Assembly (NCBI GenBank): GCA_028818375.1
Contig: JAPPOB010000007.1
Span: 350,490-414,489, forward strand
DNA from: Anaerolineaceae bacterium
GTDB taxonomy: Bacteria; Chloroflexota; Anaerolineae; Aggregatilineales; Phototrophicaceae
Length of the DNA: 64,000 nucleotides
Direction: 5' to 3'
Under the pieces are notes generated by a model. The model made no database searches. It was given only the letters and a program-made list of their open reading frames with translations, and had not been told where the DNA came from. A program made the position numbers and the translations under genes. Positions 56,058-64,000 of this stretch are shown here, piece by piece; the first letter of the stretch is position 1; every line of letters begins with the position of its first letter.

Positions 56058-57167
56058 CTACAGGGTGGCCAGCAAGGCCTCAATCCGCTCGACGCGATGG
56101 TCGAAGCGATGATGGGCCAGCACGTGCTCGCGGGCGCGGCGGGCCATTTCCTCGCGTTCGTCGTCATGCGCCAGGAACCAGGCCACCTTGTCGCGCAGGT
56201 CCGCTTCATCGCGAAAGGTGAGGATGTTTTCGCCCGGCGTGAACCACTTGTGAATGCCGGGCCGGTCGTCGGTGATTTGCAGGGTGCCCACGCCGGCGGC
56301 CTCGAAGAGGCGAGGGTTGCCGCCGTACTGCATGGTTTGCCCGTGGGGATTGACGGCCAGTTTCGCTGCCGAGAGGATCTCCAGCATTGACTCGCCCAGC
56401 GCCGCGCCGCGCAGGAAGGGGCGCAGCTCCGGCGGCGCATCGTGCACGCTCCAGATGCCAGGGTTGAAATCGCGCAAGGCGACCAGCATGCGCACCCGCT
56501 CGCCATAGATATGTTCCGGCAGCAGGGTGCCGACGAAGGCGACATCGCAGGCCAGGGCCGCGCGCTGTCCGTCGTCCAGTGGGCGCGGGTAATGGAAGTC
56601 GGGGTCCATGGCGGGCACGGGCAGGGTGACGACGCGCCGCGCCCCCAGTTCCCGCATCTGCATACCGTGGTAAAGGTCATTCACGATCACCAGGTCGACA
56701 AGGGGCAGGAGCTGAAGCATGAAAGGGAAACGGAAGATTACGTGCGACTCACCGTATTCCACGAGCAGCCGGCAGCCCTGCTCACGCCGAATCGTGGCCA
56801 GAGTTTGCGGCAGGATGGTGCGGTTGCCGCTGCACAGCCACAGGAGGTCCGGTTTGAATTCCCTTGCCTTTTGGATCAACTCCTGGTTGCGTCGCTGCAG
56901 GACCGGATTGAGGGATGGCGGAAGGCGCTGCATGAGCGCCGCGGCCGCCTTGCCAGGGGTGAGACCGGCGTGAAAGCGGTAGTTGCGCGACGGTTGTTCA
57001 CGCCAGAAGACATCAGGCTCGTGGCCGCGCCGGCGCAGGGCACGCACGTAGAAATGCTCCTTCATGCTGGTAGGAAAGAGTGGCGGTTCTTCGCCCGGCG
57101 CTGTGTCGGCGAGGGCCTGCCAGTATTCCTTCACATGGGTGAGAGAATCGATGAAGAGGATGCGCAA
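56058..57167 (-). CDS. CgeB-like glycosyltransferase
   Basis: A GT-B-type glycosyltransferase of 369 residues. The N-terminal half has FKPDLLWLCSGNRTI and the C-terminal half the donor-binding series LAVNPHGQTMQYGGNPRLFEAAGVGT then FTPGENILTFRDEADL, close to spore-protein CgeB-like enzymes (DUF3880 plus a glycosyltransferase 1-like part). The acceptor is unknown. It starts two bases after the DtxR-type regulator, so the two are probably co-transcribed. Confidence 0.82.
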   Translation of the reverse strand: MRILFIDSLTHVKEYWQALADTAPGEEPPLFPTSMKEHFYVRALRRRGHEPDVFWREQPSRNYRFHAGLTPGKAAAALMQRLPPSLNPVLQRRNQELIQKAREFKPDLLWLCSGNRTILPQTLATIRREQGCRLLVEYGESHVIFRFPFMLQLLPLVDLVIVNDLYHGMQMRELGARRVVTLPVPAMDPDFHYPRPLDDGQRAALACDVAFVGTLLPEHIYGERVRMLVALRDFNPGIWSVHDAPPELRPFLRGAALGESMLEILSAAKLAVNPHGQTMQYGGNPRLFEAAGVGTLQITDDRPGIHKWFTPGENILTFRDEADLRDKVAWFLAHDDEREEMARRAREHVLAHHRFDHRVERIEALLATL

Positions 57168-57169
57168 GG

Positions 57170-57850
57170 TCAGGGCCTCCAGGCCTCGACCAGGATACAG
57201 TCCGCCGCCGCGCGCGCAATGTGCTGCTTCCGGCCGTTGATACGCAGCGCCAGCGGCCCGCCAGCGGCGGCGACACCCATGATTTCGACACGGGCGTTGA
57301 GCGTAATCCCTTGGCTGACGATGACCCGCAGCATGTCCTCACTGCGGCTGCGAATGCGCGAGACGACGGCCGGCCGGTCCGGCGGCCACTCACTGAGGGG
57401 CTGCAGGCGACGACGCAGGATGGTGCCATCCGGCGCCGGGATGGGGTCGCCGTGGGGGTCGAGACCGGGCTCGTGCAGACGGCTGGCGATGGCCTCGATG
57501 AAGCGCTCCGAGACGGCGTGCTCAAGGCGTTCGGCCTCGGCGTGCACCTCGGGCAGTTCGTAGCCCAGCTCTTCCACCAGAAAGAGTTCGATCAGGCGGT
57601 GGCGCCGCAGGATCATGAGCGCCTCGTTTTCGCCGGCGGGAGTCAGCCGGATGCCGCGCCACTTGCGCCAGGTGACGAGGCCGGCCTCTTCCAGACGCTG
57701 CGTCATGTCGCTCACGGAAGGCGCTGAAATCTGCAGGATGTCCGCCATGGCGCTGGTCGATACCAGTTCGCTGCCCTGTTGCAGGGTCAGCAGCGACTTG
57801 AGAAAGTTCTGCACCGATTCCGATTGCAGGAGTCCGCGCCGGGCTGCCAT
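57170..57850 (-). CDS. DtxR/MntR family metal-dependent regulator
   Basis: A 226-residue regulator. It has an N-terminal winged helix (STSAMADILQISAPSVSDMTQRL), the metal-binding and dimerisation region (RRHRLIELFLVEELGYELPEVHAEAERLEH) and a C-terminal SH3-like FeoA domain. These proteins sense Mn or Fe and repress uptake genes. No metal transporter is adjacent in the window; the next gene in the same direction is a glycosyltransferase. ATG 57850 is used; an ATG at 57883 would add 11 residues. Confidence 0.9.
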   Translation of the reverse strand: MAARRGLLQSESVQNFLKSLLTLQQGSELVSTSAMADILQISAPSVSDMTQRLEEAGLVTWRKWRGIRLTPAGENEALMILRRHRLIELFLVEELGYELPEVHAEAERLEHAVSERFIEAIASRLHEPGLDPHGDPIPAPDGTILRRRLQPLSEWPPDRPAVVSRIRSRSEDMLRVIVSQGITLNARVEIMGVAAAGGPLALRINGRKQHIARAAADCILVEAWRP

Positions 57851-57963
57851 GGGTCGTCGCCCCGTTGTTCGCCAGACCAGCATAGCACAACCAGCCCGGC
57901 GTGGCGTTGCAGCGTCCGGGCGCGTACAATCCCACGCCGTGAAACCCGCGAGCCGGAGATGCG

Positions 57964-59037
57964 ATGGGACGCAGGGAAGAAGTTGACCGCAAGCACGAGC
58001 GGGTGCGTGAGTTGCTGGCCAGTCACAAGGCGCCGGCGCTGTTGCTGACGCAGACGCGCAATCTCGCCTGGTTCAGCGCCGGCGCCGACGCCGGCATCCC
58101 GGTGGACAGTGACGCCGGCATCTGGAGCGCGCTGGTCACGCCTGACAGTCGTGACATCGTGACGAGCAATATCGAACTGACCCGCCTGCGCGCCGAGGAA
58201 CAACTGGAAGCGCTGGGTTTCGGCTATCGCGAGTATGCCTGGCATGGCGAAGCCCCGACCGGGCCGCCGGGAACCCTGGTGGACACGCAGCCGGAGGTGG
58301 CCGACGCGCTGCTGCAATGGCGTCTGGTGCTGGATGCCGGGGAGCAGGAGCGCAGTCGCCGCCTCGGCGAGGAGACCGCCGCCGCGCTGGAGGAAGCCAT
58401 CCGCGCCGCCCGACCAGGCGACAGCGAACTGGAGATCGCCGCGCGCCTGGACGCCGCCTGCCGCCGCCGCGGCGGCCTGGCCGTGGTCAACCTGGTGGCC
58501 ACGGACGAACGCATCGCGCAGTTCCGTCACCCGCTGCCCACGCAGAAGCGCATGGAACGCCTCGTCATGATCGTGGTCTGCAACCGCAAGTGGGGCCTGG
58601 TGCTCTCCGCCACGCGTCTGGCGCATGCAGGGCCGCTGCCTGCGGACCTGCGGGACAAGGCGCAGAAGGTCGCGCAGATTGACGCCGCCGCCATGCTGGC
58701 CACACGACCGGGGCGCCGCCATGCGGAGGTTCTCGGCGATATACAGGCCGCCTATGCCGCCTGCGGCGAGGACGAACAGTGGCGCCATCATCACCAGGGC
58801 GGGCCCGCCGGCTACAACGCACGCGAGATTATCGTCACCCCCGGCGACGACTCCCGGGTGCAGGCCGGCAGCCTCTACGCCTGGAATCCCTCGATTGTGG
58901 GTTGCAAGTCCGAGGACACGATTCTGGTGGGCGATGAAGGCTTTGAAATCATTACGGCCGCCGGGGCCGCCTGGCCGATGATTCAGGTCGAGCAGGTCGG
59001 TCAAGGCGTCCCGCGTCCTGGCATCCTCGAACTGTAG
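57964..59037 (+). CDS. M24 (creatinase/aminopeptidase fold) homologue without a metal site
   Basis: A 357-residue pita-bread-fold protein. The fold is recognisable from an N-terminal creatinase domain (KHERVRELLASHKAPALLL, TRNLAWFSAG) and the C-terminal WNPSIVGCKSEDTILVGDEG. Metal ligands of active M24 enzymes are mostly missing: no Asp-Asp pair near VMIVVCNRKWGLVLSA, the usual HGxG block reads HHHQGGPAG, and one Glu is in KSEDT. It may be a non-hydrolase, as in creatinase, or a binding protein. Compare the intact M24 enzyme at 5441. Confidence 0.8.
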   Translation: MGRREEVDRKHERVRELLASHKAPALLLTQTRNLAWFSAGADAGIPVDSDAGIWSALVTPDSRDIVTSNIELTRLRAEEQLEALGFGYREYAWHGEAPTGPPGTLVDTQPEVADALLQWRLVLDAGEQERSRRLGEETAAALEEAIRAARPGDSELEIAARLDAACRRRGGLAVVNLVATDERIAQFRHPLPTQKRMERLVMIVVCNRKWGLVLSATRLAHAGPLPADLRDKAQKVAQIDAAAMLATRPGRRHAEVLGDIQAAYAACGEDEQWRHHHQGGPAGYNAREIIVTPGDDSRVQAGSLYAWNPSIVGCKSEDTILVGDEGFEIITAAGAAWPMIQVEQVGQGVPRPGILEL

Positions 59038-59058
59038 CATGGGACGAGAGGTCCACCC

Positions 59059-61062
59059 TTGACCGGGCGGGACGCCGTCAGGCGCCTGTGGGTCCCGGCC
59101 TGTTTCTGCCTGCTGGCCGTCATCGTCCTTGCCACGCAATTCGCCGGCACGGGTTTCGGCATCAAGGGACAGCACTACGCCTGGGTGTCCTCACATAATC
59201 TGGCGATCGTCACTCACGCGACGCCGGAAAACGGCTTCGTCGGCCACACCTACATCTTGCTGGATGCCGACGGCGCGCCGGACCACCAGTATTTCGACCG
59301 CTACCCGTTTTTTTTCAGCGCCACGCTGGGCGCGCTCACCAGCCTGACGGACGATCTGGCGACAAAGGTCTGGATCGCGCGGCAGGTGATGCACGTCATT
59401 TTCATTCTGACGATGCTGTTTGCCTGGTTGTTGCTGCGGCGCCTGGGGCTGGCACCGGGCGCGGCGCTGATCGGGGTGATCCTGGCATTCAGCGGTCACA
59501 TGTTGCTGTTTTACCGCGAGATGATTCATTTCGATCAGCCGGCGCTGATGGGGATGATGCTCCTGCTCTACGCCATCGCGCGCGTGAAGCTGGAGCGACG
59601 AGAACGCTGGCGCTGGCTGGCCCTCGCCACGCTGGTAGCCGTAAGTGCGGGTCGGGGCTTTCTGTCTCTGGGCGTACTGGGGCTGTGGGCGGCCATGGAA
59701 GCGGCGGGTCTGTTGTGGCAAGGGGAGCGACCCCTGGCGCAACGGCTGCGTGCCATATGGCGACACGACGCGACGCGCATGCTGCTGCTGGGGGTTGTGT
59801 GGAGCGCGCTAATGCTGGGCTATAACATCTCGCATGAGATGGCGCGGCGACAGTTACCCTTGGAGGAGACCAACATCGTTCAAAGCATGTGGCTTCGCTT
59901 GCCGGGCGGTGAGGTCACAAGGGGTTGGGAAGCGGACTACGATGCATTCGCCTCAACGATGGAACGGCGGCTGTTGCGTTGGCATTGGCCGCTTGATGTC
60001 GAGAGCGGCCAAATCGTTCACCAGTGGGCCCTGCTGCCAGCGCTGCTGTTGAGTTTGCACTACATCGAGCGCCAGAGTGCAGCCCGTCGGCTTGTGCTGT
60101 TGCTGACAGCTTTCTCCGGCCTGGCCTGGCTGTTCGTGATGATCAACCTCGCCTGGTTCCACGACTACACGACCATGCATGCGCTCGGCTTCGCGCTTGT
60201 GTTCTGGCTGGCGCTTGTGAGCCGGGTGCGGTCAACGCGTTTGATCAACCTGCTGCTGCTGCTGGCCCTGACCGTATTCCTGCGTCAGGCGCTGGAGGTG
60301 GAAGCGGGCAACCGCGCCTGGAACGAGGAGGCCGCCATCTACACCGAAAACTACAATCGCATCCTGCAACGGATTGGCAGGAGTGGCTCGGTGGTGTACA
60401 ATGATCCGGTGTTGCAGGACAGGGCAATCAACATTCCCAAATATTTGTTTGGCTTCTACCTCGGCGACAACTATCTTGCGAACAGGCTCGACGATGCGGA
60501 CTACATGGTGGCGGACCGCGCCTGGCTGGCCTTGCCCGGCGCCGCTGGTCGCGATGGCCTGCGGCTGCTCTACACCCTGACGCCGGAAAACCAGGTGGGC
60601 TTCCTCTTTGACCTGCGAGGGGGTGAACGCTACGCGCCGGACGATATCACGCCGCGTTCCAACTTTGGCAATTCGCTGACCCTGGGCCACCGGGAGCTGC
60701 TGGACAGTGTGCAGGCGCTTCCCTGCCAGGAGATTCGCGTCGAGAGCTGGTGGCAGGCGCAGGTCCCGCTGTCGGCCAGTTACCGCCTGCAACTGTCCCT
60801 GGTGGATGAGGACGGTGGCATCCTGGCGTCCGCGGACGGCGCTCCGGTGGGCGGCGACACGCAGGGCTGGCGACCAGGGCGCTGGTATCCGGACGGACGG
60901 ACGCTGCAAGTCCCCTGCGAGGCGGCGGCGGGAGCCTGGTCCCTGATTCTCAGCGTTTATGACCCGGAGACGGACGCGTTGAATGACAAGTTGCCGCTGA
61001 TCAGAGCCGATGGCAGCGCCGGCGACACCTGGCTATATCTGACGACGCTCTTCGTCAACTGA
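59059..61062 (+). CDS. Polytopic membrane protein, paralogue 1 of a tandem triplet (GT-C-like)
   Basis: A 667-residue protein starting at TTG 59059 (GAGAGGT upstream). About ten hydrophobic helices are followed by a soluble C-terminal domain of about 200 residues (from NQVGFLFDLRGGER). A conserved extracytoplasmic loop has YFDRYPFFFSA with Asp80, which resembles the first-loop acidic motif of GT-C glycosyltransferases. The end DGSAGDTWLYLTTLFV is shared with the next paralogue. Function is not known; an undecaprenyl-sugar glycosyltransferase is one possibility. Confidence 0.75.
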   Translation: MTGRDAVRRLWVPACFCLLAVIVLATQFAGTGFGIKGQHYAWVSSHNLAIVTHATPENGFVGHTYILLDADGAPDHQYFDRYPFFFSATLGALTSLTDDLATKVWIARQVMHVIFILTMLFAWLLLRRLGLAPGAALIGVILAFSGHMLLFYREMIHFDQPALMGMMLLLYAIARVKLERRERWRWLALATLVAVSAGRGFLSLGVLGLWAAMEAAGLLWQGERPLAQRLRAIWRHDATRMLLLGVVWSALMLGYNISHEMARRQLPLEETNIVQSMWLRLPGGEVTRGWEADYDAFASTMERRLLRWHWPLDVESGQIVHQWALLPALLLSLHYIERQSAARRLVLLLTAFSGLAWLFVMINLAWFHDYTTMHALGFALVFWLALVSRVRSTRLINLLLLLALTVFLRQALEVEAGNRAWNEEAAIYTENYNRILQRIGRSGSVVYNDPVLQDRAINIPKYLFGFYLGDNYLANRLDDADYMVADRAWLALPGAAGRDGLRLLYTLTPENQVGFLFDLRGGERYAPDDITPRSNFGNSLTLGHRELLDSVQALPCQEIRVESWWQAQVPLSASYRLQLSLVDEDGGILASADGAPVGGDTQGWRPGRWYPDGRTLQVPCEAAAGAWSLILSVYDPETDALNDKLPLIRADGSAGDTWLYLTTLFVN

Positions 61063-61082
61063 AGTTCCGGGACGAGTCCCTG

Positions 61083-63113
61083 ATGTGCCCCCCGACACCC
61101 AATTCGCGTCAGCGAGTCCCGCGCGGTCTGCCGGTGGCGGCATACTTCTGTCTGCTGGCCCTGATCGTCTTTGCCACGCAGTTCGCCGGCACAGGCTTTG
61201 GCGAGCGCCCGCATCATGGCTGGGTTTCTTCCCACACGCTGGCCATTGCAGGCCGCGCCACTCCCGAAAACGGATTCCTGGGTCACTCCCGTCTTTTAAT
61301 TGATGAGGAAGGCGCGCTGCATTACGATTACTTCGATCGCTATCCTCCCTTTTTCAGCGCAACGCTGGGCGCGCTCATCGGCCTGACGGAAAACCTGGCG
61401 ACGAAGGTCTGGCTCGCGCGCCAGATCATGCACATCATCCTGGTCCTGACGATGCTCTTTGCCTGGCTGCTGTTACGGCGTCTGGGGCTGACAGCGGGCC
61501 TGGCGCTGGTCGCGGTGACGCTGTCCTTCAGCGGCCCCATGCTCTTGTACTACGGCGAGATGGTCCATTTCGATCACCCGGCGCTGGCCGGGATGCTGAT
61601 CCTGCTCTACGTCATCGCGCGGGTGAAGCTGGAGGGCCGGGAGCGTTGGCGCTGGCTGACGCTGGCGACGCTGCTGGCCGTCAGCGCGGGCCGTGGCAAT
61701 GTCTCCCTGAGTGTGTTGGGACTGTGGGCCGCCTGCGAGGCCGTTGCGCTGCTGTGGCAGCGCGATCGGCCGCTGGCACAGGGTCTGCGGGCGGTCCTGC
61801 AGCATGATGCGACGCGCATGTTGCTGCAGGGCATCGCTTGGAGTGCAGTGCTGCTGGGCTACAACCTGGCGCAGGAGATGACGCGGCGCGACGTACCCCT
61901 GGAAGAGACGAGCATCGTCCAGAGCATGCGCGAACGACTGCTTGGCGACGTACTCAAGAAAGGGTGGGAGGAGCCGGACTACCTTGAGTTCACGCAACAG
62001 TTAATGGGATGGCTGTCGCGCTGGTTTCTCCCGTGGAGCGATGAGCAGATTGCAGGCATTCATCCCTGGGTCGTACTGCCGGCGCTGGCGCTCGTCGTTT
62101 TTCATCTGCGCAACCGGCCTCCACCGGAACGCATCGTGTTGCTGCTGACGGCCTTCTCCGGGCTGGCCTGGCTCTACGTGATGATCAAGCTCGCCAGGTC
62201 CCACGACTACACAACCATGCACGCCCTGGGCTTCGCGTTGGTATTATGGCTGGCGCTGCTGGCGCGCTTGCGTCAGCCGCGCCTGACCGGCGCCTTGCTG
62301 GCCCTGAGTGTGGCCGTCTTTTTGCGCAGCAACCTGGCTGTTGAGGCCCGGCAAGGCGAACACTTCCGCGCTACAGCGGCCTACACGGAAGACTACGATC
62401 GCATCCTGAGACAAACCGGTCGCAGTGGCCAGGCCATCTACAGCGAGAGCAACGTGCAGGATGCGATCATCCACCGCAACCGTTATATGCTCGGCTTCTA
62501 TCTGGGCGACAATCTGCTGGCGGCCTCCGCCGCGAACGCTGACTATATTGTGGCGTCCCAGGAGTGGCTGGCCCTGCCCCCCGCCAATCCCGGGGACGCA
62601 GGCAGTGGCTGGCGCCTGTACCGTACATTGACGCCGGAGAACCGCGTCGCCTTTCTCTTCGACAAGAGCTACGTTGACCATTTTCCGCCAGAGCAAACCA
62701 GTGCCGCACACCATTTCGGCACCTCAATCGCGCTGGGGCACTGGGAATTGCACGACAATACCCAGGTGCAGCCCTGCCAGCGCATCAGGGTCGAGAGCTG
62801 GTGGCAGGCCACCCGGGTGCCGTTGCCCGATTACAGCATGCAACTTGCGCTTGTGAATCTGGCTGGCGAGTCCCTGGGCGCCAGAAATGCCCGTCTGACG
62901 ACGGTCGACTCCAGCATGTGGAAAACGAAGGCCTGGTTCCTCGATCTGCGCTCGCTCACGGTACCCTGTGACGCGCCCGCCGGTGAATATCCACTGGTGT
63001 TGAGCGTGTACGATCCCCTGCTGCTCGCCGAAGAGGGGCCACTGCCGCTGATCAATGCCGATGGCAGCGCCGGCGACACCTGGCTATATCTGACGACGCT
63101 CTTCGTTGAGTAG
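61083..63113 (+). CDS. Polytopic membrane protein, paralogue 2 of a tandem triplet (GT-C-like)
   Basis: A 676-residue close paralogue of the gene upstream, 20 bases after it. The same blocks recur: VFATQFAGTGFG, YFDRYPPFFSATLGAL, LTMLFAWLLLRRLGL, HFDHPAL, LPLEETSIVQSM-like VPLEETSIVQSM and the C-terminal DGSAGDTWLYLTTLFVE. The helices and the soluble C-terminal domain match. The tight spacing suggests one operon with the third copy. Confidence 0.75.
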   Translation: MCPPTPNSRQRVPRGLPVAAYFCLLALIVFATQFAGTGFGERPHHGWVSSHTLAIAGRATPENGFLGHSRLLIDEEGALHYDYFDRYPPFFSATLGALIGLTENLATKVWLARQIMHIILVLTMLFAWLLLRRLGLTAGLALVAVTLSFSGPMLLYYGEMVHFDHPALAGMLILLYVIARVKLEGRERWRWLTLATLLAVSAGRGNVSLSVLGLWAACEAVALLWQRDRPLAQGLRAVLQHDATRMLLQGIAWSAVLLGYNLAQEMTRRDVPLEETSIVQSMRERLLGDVLKKGWEEPDYLEFTQQLMGWLSRWFLPWSDEQIAGIHPWVVLPALALVVFHLRNRPPPERIVLLLTAFSGLAWLYVMIKLARSHDYTTMHALGFALVLWLALLARLRQPRLTGALLALSVAVFLRSNLAVEARQGEHFRATAAYTEDYDRILRQTGRSGQAIYSESNVQDAIIHRNRYMLGFYLGDNLLAASAANADYIVASQEWLALPPANPGDAGSGWRLYRTLTPENRVAFLFDKSYVDHFPPEQTSAAHHFGTSIALGHWELHDNTQVQPCQRIRVESWWQATRVPLPDYSMQLALVNLAGESLGARNARLTTVDSSMWKTKAWFLDLRSLTVPCDAPAGEYPLVLSVYDPLLLAEEGPLPLINADGSAGDTWLYLTTLFVE

Positions 63114-63147
63114 ACGGTGAACGCAGGGAAAGGCAGCGGGACGGCGC

Positions 63148-64000
63148 ATGACGGGGAACGCTGAGGGCAGGAAAGCGGGGCGCTTCCTGGCCCGGGCGTA
63201 TTTCTGTCTGCTGGCGCTCATCGTATTCGGCACGCAGTTCAGCCACGCGGGATTCGGCGCCCGTCATCACGGCTGGGTCACGTCGCATGGTCTGGCCATC
63301 GCCGTGCATGCCACCCCCGCCAACGGTTTTGTCGGGCACGCCCGTCTCTTCGTGGAGGAAGGCGGTGCGTTGCGCCTCGACTATTTTGACCGTTACCCCT
63401 TCTTCTTCAGCGCCCTGGTTGGCGCCCTTGTCCGGCTTGCGGAAGACCTGGCGACGCAGGTCTTTATCGCGCGCCAGTTGATGCATGGCATTTTTGTTCT
63501 GACGATGCTCTTCGCCTGGCTGTTGCTGCGGCGGCTGGGGGCGACGGTGACGGCGGCCCTGGCGGGCACAACCCTGGCCTTCGCCGGTTACGGGGTGCTT
63601 TACTTCCGGGGAGCCCTGCACTTCGACCAGCCGGCGATGCTGGGGATGCTGGCGCTGCTCTGCTGCGTCGCGCGGGCGAGCCAGGCGCACCCCGCCAACC
63701 GCCGCTGGTTGCCGGCAGTCACCCTGGTGGCCGTCAGCATGGGTCGCGGCTTCTTTTCCCTGGGTGTACCCGCGCTGTGGCTGGCCCTGACTGCGCTGTC
63801 TGTCCTGCGGCGACCGGGCCTCTCACCCGGGCAGCGCCTGCGCCTCCTTGTGGCGCATGACGCCTTCCGCATGTTGCTGGCCGGCGGGTTGTGGCTGGCC
63901 CTGATGCTGGGCTACAACGTCGCGCAGGAGATGCGCCAACGTGAGGTGCCGCTGCAGGAGACCAGCATCGTGGCAAGTCTGCAACGACGCGCGCCGCTGG
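63148..64000 (+). CDS. Polytopic membrane protein, paralogue 3, cut by the window end
   Basis: The first 284 codons of a third paralogue, with no stop before the window ends. It starts at ATG 63148, 34 bases after paralogue 2, and repeats AYFCLLALIVFGTQFSHAGF, DYFDRYPFFFSALVGAL, LTMLFAWLLLRRLG, HFDQPAM and VPLQETSIV. It is more diverged than the first two are from each other. Confidence 0.8.
   Translation, partial: MTGNAEGRKAGRFLARAYFCLLALIVFGTQFSHAGFGARHHGWVTSHGLAIAVHATPANGFVGHARLFVEEGGALRLDYFDRYPFFFSALVGALVRLAEDLATQVFIARQLMHGIFVLTMLFAWLLLRRLGATVTAALAGTTLAFAGYGVLYFRGALHFDQPAMLGMLALLCCVARASQAHPANRRWLPAVTLVAVSMGRGFFSLGVPALWLALTALSVLRRPGLSPGQRLRLLVAHDAFRMLLAGGLWLALMLGYNVAQEMRQREVPLQETSIVASLQRRAPL

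Overview
This is a high G+C, gene-dense bacterial chromosome segment with no rRNA genes, so taxonomy rests on indirect signs. Frequent GTG/TTG starts, large sugar-uptake operons, an actinobacterial/Chloroflexi-style inositol-3-phosphate synthase, an R3H-domain ATPase next to tmk, and a MecA-like penicillin-binding lipoprotein suggest a monoderm-like lineage, perhaps Chloroflexota. That placement is an inference.

Layout. (1) 52-13930, minus strand: a catabolic gene series read from right to left. It holds a CUT1 sugar ABC importer (permease, binding protein, permease; no ATPase), a GH127-type glycosidase, an HpcH/HpaI aldolase, an SDR dehydrogenase, an M24 peptidase, a lipoyl E2, a fused E1 alpha-beta and a GMC oxidoreductase. 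It diverges from a LacI-family regulator (14199) across an intergenic region with two matching palindromes, probable LacI operators. The regulator has an in-frame TAA that cuts off its last 41 codons. (2) 15299-24379, plus strand: inositol-3-phosphate synthase, PfkB kinase, Gfo/Idh/MocA dehydrogenase, epimerase, a CUT2 importer (ATPase, permease, binding protein) and a GH32 glycosidase. This is a second sugar-use locus. (3) 24556-33000: mixed housekeeping and accessory genes. There is a low-G+C DGQHR (DndB-like) gene beside tRNA-Lys, an acetyltransferase-like gene, the R3H ATPase, tmk, rplJ-rplL with a structured leader, a low-G+C orphan, and a DNA methyltransferase fused to an HNH nuclease. 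(4) 33276-47006: nitrilase, a multidomain M23 peptidase, CPBP protease, tRNA-Ser, SDR, a small HEXXH membrane protein, a large type IIG-like methylase, two tandem exonuclease III genes and a PBP. (5) 47271-64000: an orphan phage tail-tube-like gene, coaE, a VOC protein, a PLD-family protein, a second methyltransferase-nuclease fusion, trpS, trans-3-hydroxyproline dehydratase, DM13, MOSC and RidA proteins, a glycosyltransferase with a DtxR-type regulator, a metal-site-less M24 homologue, and three tandem paralogues of a polytopic membrane protein. The last of these runs off the window.

Two themes stand out. First, three single-polypeptide methyltransferase/nuclease proteins lie within about 20 kb, and two of them carry visibly AT-richer central segments where target recognition is expected. 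Second, intergenic regions carry at least three families of short dispersed repeats. Several sit between or next to duplicated copies of gene ends (stop-codon ends of rplL, the hydroxyproline dehydratase and the Gfo/Idh gene; start-codon end of coaE), suggesting an intergenic expansion process in this genome.
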